Shown here: positions 14,379-22,047 of the stretch, piece by piece | Position numbering within the stretch: position 1 is the first letter of the stretch | Layout: every line of letters begins with the position of its first letter | Source of the DNA: JAVBUY01 sp031552735 | GTDB lineage: Bacteria; Bacillota; Clostridia; Christensenellales; Aristaeellaceae | Length of the DNA stretch: 28,168 nucleotides | Direction: 5' to 3' | Assembly: GCA_031552735.1 (NCBI GenBank) | Contig: JAVBMF010000065.1 | Coordinates: forward strand, 1 to 28,168 | The notes under the pieces: model-generated | Database searches by the model: none | Told to the model about the DNA's origin: nothing | Seen by the model: the letters and a program-made list of their open reading frames with translations, nothing else | Made by a program: the position numbers and the translations under genes

Positions 14379-16542
14379 AGTGCGAGAATCGTTAGACCGA
14401 AGCCTGTGCGAGCTGAAAGCCGATGATGGGTTGGCGCTGGCGGTGCGTGAGCGCATGGCGTTGGCCGAGCGCCGCCAGACGGCACGCGTGCTGGTGGGGC
14501 TGGGGTTGGCGGCGCTGCTGGCGGTCGGGCTGTTGATCACCGGATTGATGGGCGCGTTTGGCAGCCATGTGGCGTGGGTGGGCGAACCCGAACCCCTGCC
14601 AACCATGCCGACCGCGCCAACCCTAGCGGAAACAGCCGAGGCGACGGCGTTGGCAACCACCGCGCCCAAGCCCACTAACGCGCCGGTGCCAGCGATCGTC
14701 GTTGCGCCTGCCGCCGTGCCGACCTATTCCGGCCAGCATGGGCTGGCGCTAAAGCTGGTATCCGCCGTGCGCGATCAGGACACCTGGCAGCTTGAACTGA
14801 TGCTGACCGACACCACCAAGAACCGTCTCAGCGGGCAGACCAGCCTGCCTGGGTTTGCGATCTCCGCGGATGGCGCGGCGTTTACCAAGATTGTACCGTA
14901 TCCGCAGGCCAGCGCATATAACCCGGTCACGCACACCGCGACCTTTTCTGTGCGCTGCGACACGCCGGGCTGGCCCATGACCGACCGGTTCTTTGTGCGG
15001 TTTGACACGGTAATGATTGAGACACAGTATCTGACCATCGACGCCACCGACATGGTGCACCGGTTGATCGCCGAAAATGGGGAGTCGCAATGGCCGAACG
15101 CCACGCGTTTGCCCCGAGGCGAGCAACAACTGTCGCTGCCGGACGCAAATCTCGTATTGCTGACCAATGCCGGATTCCTGTCCGATGGGCTGCACATTCA
15201 ATCGCGTTGGCTGGACCAGCAAGGCGAGTATGGCTGGTGGATGCTGGAAGATACGCGCACTGGTGAACTGTTTTCCGCCACCAACGCACAGCAGTTGGGG
15301 GTGAGCACGACCACGGAAACCGGGGAACTGTTGGAGTATCGCTGGACGCAGCCCGAGGTAGAGCGCGACATTGTGCCGTATCGCGTGCTCTTGCAGCTTA
15401 ACCAGGGGCCGCGCCTGTATGGCGACTGGCAGGCCAGCGCGGCGGTGACGCAAGCGCAGGCGAAAGCGCCAGGCAGCGGCGATGCTCCGGCGGATATCGC
15501 CACCCAGCATGACATCGCATTGCGGTTGCTGTCGGCGCAGCATGACCAGGATGCCTGGGTGGTGGAATTTGAATTGCAGGACATGACGAGCAACCGCCTG
15601 GGGTCGGATATGTTTCTGCCGGGGCTGAGCCTTTCGGGAGATGGGCAGAATTTTGTAGAAATCCTGCCGTATCCGATGCCCATCGCATATGATGGACTCC
15701 GCAAGACTGCCACCTTCCGCGTCGTCTATCTGGGCAGGGAATTTCCGCAGGCAGCGCGCCTGTATCTGCGGGTAGCTAATGTGATCGTGCGAGGCGAAAA
15801 CATGCGGGTGGACGCCACAGAAGCGGTGCGCCAGGCCATTGCGCAGCGCACGGCGACGGCACCCGGCGGCGATCAGCGCAGCTTGCCTCGGGGGGATCAG
15901 CGTGTTACGCTGCCCGGGGTCGAGGGCATGGTGATCACCAACGCGGGTTTTGTGCGGGATAATTTGCATATTCAAACCCGCTGGGAGAATACGCACACAC
16001 GGGAGGGTTGGTGGACGCTGACCGATATGCGCACACAGGCCAACTATCCGGCCAGCGGCGCCACCGGGCATGTGCTGAGCCAAACTGCAAACCAGGAAAC
16101 CATGCAGATGGAGTACGTGTGGGAGCAAGCGCAGCTGGAAGCCTCCCTGGCGCAGTATCAGGTGCTGCTGGAAATGAATCAGAATGCACAATGGATCGGC
16201 GATTGGCTGGTGAGCACGGCGGGGAAGGCCCTGCCGGGGAGCAAGGAAGTGCCGCTGGACATGACGGTAGATGCCCTGCGGCTGGATATGCTGCGGGTAT
16301 CGCCGCTAGGCGCGACGCTGATAGGCTACGTTGGCGACGGCGCGGAGGGCGATATTCGGAAAGCATTGGATCGGATCGGCAGTATCCGCATTACATGGAA
16401 AAACGGGGATCAGACGTTGCTGCGTGGTCCGGGTCACCTCGATGCGTATCAGGCGCGCAAGGCCTTTCAAATGAAGTTTGTAAGCGCCATGCCGCTGGAT
16501 ATGGATCGAATCGCGAAAGCAGAGGTCGTGCTAAACGACTGA
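14368..16542 (+). CDS. Membrane anti-sigma-like protein with duplicated outer domain (724 aa)
   Basis: The ATG overlaps the end of the sigma gene by 11 bases and has GGGAGG upstream. The protein has a short cytoplasmic part (1-37), one membrane helix (about 39-64, VLVGLGLAALLAVGLLITGL), a Pro/Thr/Ala-rich linker (about 75-118) and a large outside region. That region holds two copies of a unit of about 255 residues starting near 120 and 376. Matching pieces are QHGLALKLVSAVRDQDTWQL / QHDIALRLLSAQHDQDAWVV and LPRGEQQLSLP..LTNAGF / LPRGDQRVTLP..ITNAGF. A separate C-terminal segment (about 635-724) follows. It resembles DUF4179-type proteins paired with ECF factors. No HxxxCxxC zinc anti-sigma motif is present in the short N-terminus. 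Sensing or sequestering the sigma factor is inferred from position and topology. Confidence 0.8.
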   Translation: MPNKVRESLDRSLCELKADDGLALAVRERMALAERRQTARVLVGLGLAALLAVGLLITGLMGAFGSHVAWVGEPEPLPTMPTAPTLAETAEATALATTAPKPTNAPVPAIVVAPAAVPTYSGQHGLALKLVSAVRDQDTWQLELMLTDTTKNRLSGQTSLPGFAISADGAAFTKIVPYPQASAYNPVTHTATFSVRCDTPGWPMTDRFFVRFDTVMIETQYLTIDATDMVHRLIAENGESQWPNATRLPRGEQQLSLPDANLVLLTNAGFLSDGLHIQSRWLDQQGEYGWWMLEDTRTGELFSATNAQQLGVSTTTETGELLEYRWTQPEVERDIVPYRVLLQLNQGPRLYGDWQASAAVTQAQAKAPGSGDAPADIATQHDIALRLLSAQHDQDAWVVEFELQDMTSNRLGSDMFLPGLSLSGDGQNFVEILPYPMPIAYDGLRKTATFRVVYLGREFPQAARLYLRVANVIVRGENMRVDATEAVRQAIAQRTATAPGGDQRSLPRGDQRVTLPGVEGMVITNAGFVRDNLHIQTRWENTHTREGWWTLTDMRTQANYPASGATGHVLSQTANQETMQMEYVWEQAQLEASLAQYQVLLEMNQNAQWIGDWLVSTAGKALPGSKEVPLDMTVDALRLDMLRVSPLGATLIGYVGDGAEGDIRKALDRIGSIRITWKNGDQTLLRGPGHLDAYQARKAFQMKFVSAMPLDMDRIAKAEVVLND

Positions 16543-16553
16543 CCCTTGCGCTT

Positions 16554-16578
16554 AAAAGCCCTCGAAGGGGCTTTTTTT
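16554..16578 (+). terminator. Terminator of the sigma/anti-sigma operon
   Basis: AAAAGCCC (16554-16561) pairs with GGGCTTTT (from 16568) around a short loop and runs into seven T's, 12 bases after the stop codon. Confidence 0.85.
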
Positions 16579-16627
16579 CTATCTAAAGCGTGTGACTATG
16601 CATTCAAGGTATACAAGGAAAACAAAG

Positions 16628-16661
16628 AATAAAAAAGCGCCCTCCACATACTGGAAGGCGC
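16628..16661 (-). terminator. Terminator of the MFS-lysA operon
   Basis: On the minus strand GCGCC and GGCGC arms (16661-16657 and 16641-16637), extended inside by TCC/GGA pairs, are followed by TTTTTTATT. It lies about 28 bases after the lysA stop and faces the terminator of the convergent operon. Confidence 0.8.
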
Positions 16662-16688
16662 GAAACGAGAGGGCAGCGGCTCGTCCGC

Positions 16689-17945
16689 TTACAGATCGAA
16701 CTGCGTGGCGAAATCAAATGTCGCAAAGTAGTCCTTGGGTGTTTCGGCGCGGCGAATCATGGACACGCCGCCGTCCTCTTCCAACAGCAGCTCGGCATGG
16801 CGCAGCTTGCCGTTATAGTTATAACCCATCACGAATCCGTGCGCGCCGGTGTCGTGGATGACCAGCAGGTCGCCCTTGTCAATCCTGGGCAGCGCGCGGT
16901 CGATGGCGAACTTGTCATTGTTTTCACACAGGCCGCCGACGATATCATACACGCGGTCGCAAGGCGCGTTCTCCTTGCCCATGACGGTGATGTGGTGATA
17001 CGCGCCGTACATCGCCGGGCGCATCAAATCTACCGCGCAGGCATCGACGCCAATGTACTCCTTGTGGATGTGTTTCTCGTGGATGGCGCGGGTCACCAGA
17101 CAGCCGTGCGGCCCGGTCATGAAGCGGCCCAACTCGGTATAGATCGCCACGTCGCCCATCCCGGCGGGCACCAGCACCTGCTCATACGCCTCGCGCACGC
17201 CCGCCCCGATGGCGAAAATATCGTTGGGCTGCTGCTCGGGGCGATAATTGATGCCCACACCGCCCGACAGGTTGATGAAGGCAATGTGCGCGCCGGTTTC
17301 TTTTTGCAATGCCACCGCGGTCTCAAATAAAATCTTGGCCAGCACGGGGTAGTATTCATTGCTGACGGTGTTTGAGGCTAAAAACGCGTGCAGGCCGAAA
17401 TGCTTGGCGCCCAGCGCCATCAGCTTTGTATAGCCCTCGGTCAGTTGCTCGCGCGTAAAGCCGTATTTTGCCTGCGACGGCGTGTCCATGATCGCGTTGT
17501 TGATCTGGAACGCACCGCCCGGGTTGTAACGACAGGAGATGGTCTCGGGGATGCCCGCGATCTCGTTCAGGAAATCGATGTGTGTGATGTCGTCCAGGTT
17601 AATGGTTGCGCCCAGTTCACTGGCCAACCGGTAATCCTCCGCCGGGGTCTCGTTAGAGGAAAACATGATCTGCTCGCCGGAGAAGCCGCAAGCGCGCGCC
17701 ATGATTAGCTCGGTATAGCTGGAGCAATCGACGGCGCAGCCCTCGGCTTGCAGCAGCTTTAGAATAAACGGATTGGCCAGCGCCTTGACCGCGAAGTACT
17801 CGCGGAAGCCCTTGTTCCACGAAAAGGCTTGGTTCATGTCCCGCGCGGTTTTGCGAATACCGCCCGCGTTGTAGAGGTGAAACGGCGTGGGGTATTCTTG
17901 CGCGATTTGATCCAACTGTGCGAGGGTAACAAAGGGCTTCTTCAT
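16689..17945 (-). CDS. lysA: Diaminopimelate decarboxylase (PLP fold III), 418 aa
   Basis: This enzyme removes CO2 from meso-diaminopimelate to give lysine, the last step of lysine synthesis; it is cytosolic and PLP-dependent. The PLP lysine is in YFAVKALANP (Lys54). NLSGGVGINYRPEQ holds the glycine-rich phosphate-binding loop, the cross-subunit active-site segment reads GGLCENNDKFAIDRALP (Cys340), and HDTGAHGFVMGYNYNG matches the C-terminal signature (usual DTGAYxxxMxxNYN). Length fits LysA. ATG 17945 is preceded by AAAGGACG; the longer frame from 18131 overlaps the MFS gene. It is the second gene of an operon with an MFS transporter 37 bases upstream. Other fold III decarboxylases are less likely given the CEnnD and NYN motifs. 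Confidence 0.78.
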   Translation of the reverse strand: MKKPFVTLAQLDQIAQEYPTPFHLYNAGGIRKTARDMNQAFSWNKGFREYFAVKALANPFILKLLQAEGCAVDCSSYTELIMARACGFSGEQIMFSSNETPAEDYRLASELGATINLDDITHIDFLNEIAGIPETISCRYNPGGAFQINNAIMDTPSQAKYGFTREQLTEGYTKLMALGAKHFGLHAFLASNTVSNEYYPVLAKILFETAVALQKETGAHIAFINLSGGVGINYRPEQQPNDIFAIGAGVREAYEQVLVPAGMGDVAIYTELGRFMTGPHGCLVTRAIHEKHIHKEYIGVDACAVDLMRPAMYGAYHHITVMGKENAPCDRVYDIVGGLCENNDKFAIDRALPRIDKGDLLVIHDTGAHGFVMGYNYNGKLRHAELLLEEDGGVSMIRRAETPKDYFATFDFATQFDL

Positions 17946-17982
17946 CGGAAACGTCCTTTCTGTGCCTATGATGCAAAAAATA

Positions 17983-19152
17983 TTATGCCTCGCGGCGGCG
18001 TTGCCACGAGCGATTGAGCAGCGATTGGCAGACCAGCACAGCAAGCAGCAGCAGCAACGATTGCATGCCCAAACGAATGCCGCCCATGTCCGACACGATG
18101 GAGGCCAGCAGCGGAATGACCGCTGCGCCAAAGCCGCCGCCGGACAGCATCAGCCCCGGGCCAATACTGGAACCGGTCATTAGGTCGGCGTTGTTGGCGA
18201 TCAGCGTGCCATAGATGGCCGACATCGACAGCCCCATAAACGCGACGCTGAGAATGACCATCGGTGTGGAACGAACCAGGAAGATCAGGCCCAGCATGCC
18301 GACGAGGAAGCCTGCCGACTCAACCAGCAGCAGCTTGCTCTTGTCCAGCCGTGCGGCCACAGATGCGACGATCAGGCGGCCGACGATCATCAGCACCCAC
18401 AGCAGCGATAGCATGACTTCCGGGCGCACGGTCACAAAGAAGGGATTCTGCTCCGCTAGGAATGTGGGCAGCCACGCGCAGGCGGCGACTTCCACGCCAA
18501 CGTAGACAAAGAACATGCTGGTGGCCAGCACAAAGCGGGGCGTGGGGCGAAACGCGTCCCCGGACGCGGCCCGCATCGCCATCGGTTTTTCCGGGATGGG
18601 CAGGCGCAGGGTCAGATAGAACCCGGCGGCCAGCATCAGCGATACGATGTAAACCGGTGGCCGCCAGCCCAGCCGCAGCCCCAGAAACGCGCTGACCATC
18701 AGTGGCGCCACCACCGCGCCCACTGCGTACATCGAGTGCAGCAGGTTGATGCGCGCCGCGTTGCCGTCGGTGATCTCCGCGACTAAGATATTGAGCACCG
18801 CGTTCTCCAGCCCCCAGAACAGGCCGGTCAGGAAGATGAGCGGATACATGATGAACGGCGTGGGCGACAGCGCGATACCGACAAACCCGACAGTGCCCAG
18901 CACCAGGCTGATCAGCAATGTGTTTTTGCGGCCAAAGCGCGTCAATAGCAGCCCCGCGCCCAGTGACGCGACGATGGAGCCGGTGGATTGCAGGGTCACC
19001 AGCAGGCCGCCCTGCCAGTCCGACCAGCCATTTTCCGCAATGATGCTGGACAGCGTCGCGTTGGTGGTCAAAATCAGCATGCCCAGCGCCATATACAGGA
19101 ACAGGCAGCAAAGATAGAGCGTCCGGTTGTCGCGCGCGTTGGCGTCGTGCAT
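17983..19152 (-). CDS. MFS transporter (389 aa)
   Basis: This is a 12-helix major facilitator. The loop between helices 2 and 3 shows GAGLLLTRFGRKNTLLISLVLG (the G-x-x-x-D/T-R-x-G-R-R/K-x motif), and the two-half layout is visible, with a second RL-D-K-SKLLLVESAGFLVGMLG loop near the middle. The substrate is not evident. GGAGAA lies before ATG 19152. It is the first gene of the operon with lysA, under the promoter at 19191-19219. It may handle lysine, a precursor or an unrelated compound; the pairing alone does not decide. Sugar/proton symporters of the FucP-like branch look broadly similar. Confidence 0.82.
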   Translation of the reverse strand: MHDANARDNRTLYLCCLFLYMALGMLILTTNATLSSIIAENGWSDWQGGLLVTLQSTGSIVASLGAGLLLTRFGRKNTLLISLVLGTVGFVGIALSPTPFIMYPLIFLTGLFWGLENAVLNILVAEITDGNAARINLLHSMYAVGAVVAPLMVSAFLGLRLGWRPPVYIVSLMLAAGFYLTLRLPIPEKPMAMRAASGDAFRPTPRFVLATSMFFVYVGVEVAACAWLPTFLAEQNPFFVTVRPEVMLSLLWVLMIVGRLIVASVAARLDKSKLLLVESAGFLVGMLGLIFLVRSTPMVILSVAFMGLSMSAIYGTLIANNADLMTGSSIGPGLMLSGGGFGAAVIPLLASIVSDMGGIRLGMQSLLLLLAVLVCQSLLNRSWQRRREA

Positions 19153-19190
19153 GGGTTCTCCGATCTGGTGATGTTTTTGCGAACTTTGTT

Positions 19191-19219
19191 ATTATAGCAT
19201 GGGAAAGTGGCCTTGCCAA
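19191..19219 (-). promoter_or_regulatory. Promoter of the MFS-lysA operon
   Basis: On the minus strand TTGGCA (19219-19214), a 17-base spacer and a perfect TATAAT (19196-19191), about 40 bases before the MFS start codon. It lies just downstream of the feo operon terminator. Confidence 0.8.
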
Positions 19220-19229
19220 CCAAAGTGAC

Positions 19230-19263
19230 AAAAAAGCGCGGAAGGGAATGCTCCCTTCCGCGC
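19230..19263 (-). terminator. Terminator of the feo operon
   Basis: The 12-base arms GCGCGGAAGGGA and TCCCTTCCGCGC pair perfectly around a 4-base loop (19236-19263). On the minus strand they are followed by six T's, 12 bases after the stop of the small Feo-associated gene. Confidence 0.9.
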
Positions 19264-19275
19264 AAGCTGTGCGCA

Positions 19276-19449
19276 CTACTTCCCGGTCTTGCCCGGCTGC
19301 CCGGATGGACAACCTGTGCAGCCGCAGCAGCCGCCAGCGCAGCCAAAGGGATTGGCTTTGGCATCCTTGCGCTTTCGGACGGTGCGGTAGATCACAAGGG
19401 CGGCGACCGCGACCAGCACGACGATGACCGCGATATCAACGAACGGCAT
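19276..19449 (-). CDS. FeoB-associated Cys-rich membrane protein (57 aa)
   Basis: This small gene has a perfect TAAGGAGG site before ATG 19449. It begins MPFVDIAVIVVLVAVAALVI, one membrane helix, then has a basic stretch (YRTVRKRKDAK) and a Cys-rich tail NPFGCAGGCCGCTGCPSG with five cysteines. This is the layout of the FeoB-associated Cys-rich proteins found after feoB in Firmicutes, which may help with iron handling in place of FeoC; their exact job is not settled. It follows feoB by 20 bases in the same operon. Confidence 0.88.
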   Translation of the reverse strand: MPFVDIAVIVVLVAVAALVIYRTVRKRKDAKANPFGCAGGCCGCTGCPSGQPGKTGK

Positions 19450-19469
19450 AGCAAAACCTCCTTAGGGGA

Positions 19470-21551
19470 CTAGAAGCCGAACAGGAGACCGACATTGTAG
19501 ATCAGGAAGGATACGATCCAGGCGGTGCCCACCCAGATGCCGATGGTGATGGCGGTCCACTTGCCACTGCGCATTTCCGCGCGCATCGCGGCCACCGCCG
19601 CCATGCAGGGGATGGACAACAGGTTAAACGCCATGTAACTTAGCGCAGCCAGCGGGCTGAAGCTGGCGGCCAGCGAGGCCAGCAGCGCGGTGTGCGCGCC
19701 CTCGTCCTCGAGCGCATCGCCCTCCAAACCGGGGTTATACAGCACGCCCAGCGTGGAAACCACCGCTTCCTTGGCCAGCAGGCCAGTCAGGATCGCGACG
19801 GCGGCCTTCCAGCCATCCGGGCCGGACGCGAAGCCCAGCGGAATGAAGAACCAGCGGATCGCGTTGCCGATTGTGCCCAGGATGCTGGACGCGTCGTTGG
19901 CGTCGACCATGCGCATCGTCCACGTGAAGGAGGACAGAAACCAGATCACAATGGTGGAAAGCAGGATGATGGTGCCCGCGCGACCGACGTATTCTTTGAG
20001 CTTTTCCCACATGAGCAGGACCGTGTTCTTGAACTTCGGCCAGCGATAGGTGGGCAGTTCGATGATCAGCGGCGCGGCTTCGGCCTTAAACAACGTGCGC
20101 TTGAGCACAATGGCGGATACCACCGCGGTCAGGATGCCCAGCAGATAGATGCCGAATACCACGAAGTCGGCGTTTTTGGGGAACAGCGCGGCGGCAAAGA
20201 TCGCCCAGATCGGAGCCTTCGCGCCGCAGGACATGTAGGGGATCATGATCATGGTCATGCGCCGGTCCTTCTCGGTTTCCAGCGTGCGCGTGCCCATAAA
20301 GGCGGGCACCGAGCAGCCAAAGCCCATCAGCATCGGCAAAAACGCGCGGCCCGATAGCCCGAATCGGCGCAGCAGGCGATCCATGATGTACGCCGCGCGC
20401 GACATGTACCCCGAGTCCTCCAGAATAGAGAGGAACAGGAACAGCATCATGATCTGCGGCACAAAGGAAAGCACCGCACCGACGCCGGAGATAATGCCAT
20501 CGACCAGCAGACCGAACACCCACGGTGACGCACCGGCGCCTTCCAGCAAGCCGGTGATCCAATCGGCCAGCCAGCCAATCGGTACCTCGGTCAGCCCTTG
20601 CAGCCATACGCCCGGGCCGGGGATGCTCGTACCAAACAGTGTTTCGCCGAAGGTCAGGTGGAACATTAGGAACATGAAGCCCAAAAAGATCGGTAGGCCG
20701 AGGATCGGATGGGTCAAGATGCCGTCGATTTTGTCCGATAGGGTGCTCAGCATGCTGGGCTTATGCAGCTTAACCAGCGACTGCGCGTGCGCGGCGATCC
20801 AGCGATAGCGCAGTGCGGCAATCGCGCTTTCGGGGTTTTCGTCCTTGGGCAGCGCGGCTTGCGCGGCCTTCTGCGCCTGAAGCACCGTCGCCATCGCGCC
20901 GGACAGGCGCGGGTCGGCGATGGTCAGGCGGTCGTTTTCCAGCAGCTTGACCGCGTGAAAGTGCGCCGACGGATAGTCGATGGCATCCAGCGCCTCACGC
21001 ACTGTGTTCAGCGACGGCCCCAGCACGGAGGTATCCAGAATATTGTAGCCATGGCGGCCTTCCTTGGCGACGCGCGCTAGCTCGATGGTCAGCGCTTGGA
21101 GCCCAACCCCCTTGAGCGCGGAAATCGACACCACCGGTACCCCCAGCAGATCGGACAGCGACTGGGTATCGATGGTATCGCCGCGGCGCTTCACCTCGTC
21201 GCTCATGTTCAGCGCGATGACCACCGGGATGTCCAGCTCCATGAGCTGCGTGGTCAGGTACAGGTTGCGCGCCAGATTGGTGGCGTCCACGATGTTGATG
21301 ATGGCATCGGGCTTCTCCGTGACCAAATAATTGCGGGATACAACTTCCTCCGGCGTGTAAGGCGACAGCGAGTAAATGCCGGGCAGATCGACCAGAACGG
21401 TTTCATCGCCCATGCCGCGAATCGTGCCTTCTTTGCGGTCGATGGTGACGCCTGGCCAGTTGCCCACATGGGCGGTGGCGCCGGTCAACTCGTTAAACAG
21501 CGTGGTTTTGCCGCTGTTGGGGTTGCCGGCCAGTGCAAATCGTAAAGGCAT
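19470..21551 (-). CDS. feoB: Ferrous iron transporter FeoB (693 aa)
   Basis: This is the main Fe(II) uptake permease. It has an N-terminal G-domain with the P-loop GNPNSGKTT (9-17), GVTIDRKEG as switch region, DLPGIYSL as the G3 motif and NMSDE as G4 (family NxxD). The membrane part carries the two mirror Gate regions, with MLMGFGCSVPAFMGTRTLET and MSCGAKAPIWAIFAAALF, each holding the conserved Cys. Length is within the usual range. ATG 21551 follows GAAGGAG at a good distance. It lies between feoA and the small Cys-rich gene, all under the promoter at 21878-21906. Confidence 0.96.
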   Translation of the reverse strand: MPLRFALAGNPNSGKTTLFNELTGATAHVGNWPGVTIDRKEGTIRGMGDETVLVDLPGIYSLSPYTPEEVVSRNYLVTEKPDAIINIVDATNLARNLYLTTQLMELDIPVVIALNMSDEVKRRGDTIDTQSLSDLLGVPVVSISALKGVGLQALTIELARVAKEGRHGYNILDTSVLGPSLNTVREALDAIDYPSAHFHAVKLLENDRLTIADPRLSGAMATVLQAQKAAQAALPKDENPESAIAALRYRWIAAHAQSLVKLHKPSMLSTLSDKIDGILTHPILGLPIFLGFMFLMFHLTFGETLFGTSIPGPGVWLQGLTEVPIGWLADWITGLLEGAGASPWVFGLLVDGIISGVGAVLSFVPQIMMLFLFLSILEDSGYMSRAAYIMDRLLRRFGLSGRAFLPMLMGFGCSVPAFMGTRTLETEKDRRMTMIMIPYMSCGAKAPIWAIFAAALFPKNADFVVFGIYLLGILTAVVSAIVLKRTLFKAEAAPLIIELPTYRWPKFKNTVLLMWEKLKEYVGRAGTIILLSTIVIWFLSSFTWTMRMVDANDASSILGTIGNAIRWFFIPLGFASGPDGWKAAVAILTGLLAKEAVVSTLGVLYNPGLEGDALEDEGAHTALLASLAASFSPLAALSYMAFNLLSIPCMAAVAAMRAEMRSGKWTAITIGIWVGTAWIVSFLIYNVGLLFGF

Positions 21552-21587
21552 GCAATGCTCCTTCTCGCACAAATGCGGTCGGTTTTA

Positions 21588-21800
21588 TTACGCGACGGTG
21601 ATGCGCTCCGCCAATCCTCTGTCGATGGCCAGGCGGCCATCGCATACGCACAGCACGAGATTGCCGTGCGAGGCGCGCAACGGGGTGATGCGCGCACCGG
21701 GCAGGATGCCCATGGTGCTCAGCTTGCGGCGCAGGTCCTGCGATAGGTCGCACTCCTTGATGGTAACTTCTTTGCCCAGCGGGCTTTGGCTCAGGGGCAT
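21588..21800 (-). CDS. feoA: FeoA, SH3-like iron transport accessory protein (70 aa)
   Basis: This small cytosolic protein of the Feo system is thought to act on FeoB. The core SPLGKEVTIKECDLSQDLRR followed by LSTMGILPGARITPLRAS is the FeoA SH3-like pattern (the LxxMGixpGxxi motif), ending VCDGRLAIDRGLAERITV. ATG 21800 is chosen over 21848 and 21815 because GGAGG lies eight bases before it and the length then matches the family. The feoB gene follows after 36 bases. Confidence 0.92.
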   Translation of the reverse strand: MPLSQSPLGKEVTIKECDLSQDLRRKLSTMGILPGARITPLRASHGNLVLCVCDGRLAIDRGLAERITVA

Positions 21801-21858
21801 GTCGGACACCTCCATGGGATTGATGGGAATATGAGTGGTGCGGGACACATCCGGCCGG

Positions 21859-21880
21859 AATGTTATCCCGCGCTAACATT
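21859..21880. promoter_or_regulatory. Inverted-repeat operator at the feo promoter
   Basis: AATGTTA (21859-21865) and TAACATT (21874-21880) are perfect 7-base arms eight bases apart. On the minus strand the repeat begins inside the -10 box and covers the start point of the feo transcript, as expected for a repressor site. The TTAGC..TAAC content is loosely like DtxR/IdeR boxes rather than the Fur consensus. The regulator is not in the window. Confidence 0.6.
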
Positions 21881-21906
21881 ATATGATCGACCAAGAAGTT
21901 TGTCAA
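21878..21906 (-). promoter_or_regulatory. Promoter of the feo operon
   Basis: On the minus strand a perfect TTGACA (21906-21901), a 17-base spacer and a perfect TATAAT (21883-21878). Such a consensus promoter overlapped by an inverted repeat is typical of a strongly repressible gene. Confidence 0.88.
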
Positions 21907-21975
21907 GTATAATTCGCAAATATTCGCGATCGAAAAACCTCATAAAGAAACCGACAAGCGGAAACGCTTTGTGCA

Positions 21976-22005
21976 TTGACAGCGCGGATAAACTGCGAGT
22001 ACAAT
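21976..22005 (+). promoter_or_regulatory. Promoter of the cardiolipin synthase gene
   Basis: A perfect TTGACA (21976-21981), an 18-base spacer and TACAAT (22000-22005), 43 bases before the ATG. It diverges from the feo promoter about 70 bases away. Confidence 0.75.
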
Positions 22006-22047
22006 AGATATAATGACATATGCGATTCTGAATACGGAGGAAAGCAA

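Noticed and set aside
14749..16191. A 480-codon open frame on the minus strand opposite the anti-sigma gene
   Set aside because: The plus-strand protein has clear internal repeats and coupling to the sigma gene. The minus frame has no motifs and is a shadow of the codon bias.
16542..16689. A small gene between the anti-sigma and lysA genes
   Set aside because: The gap is filled by two facing terminators. The 89-codon plus-strand frame there runs antisense into lysA and has no motifs.
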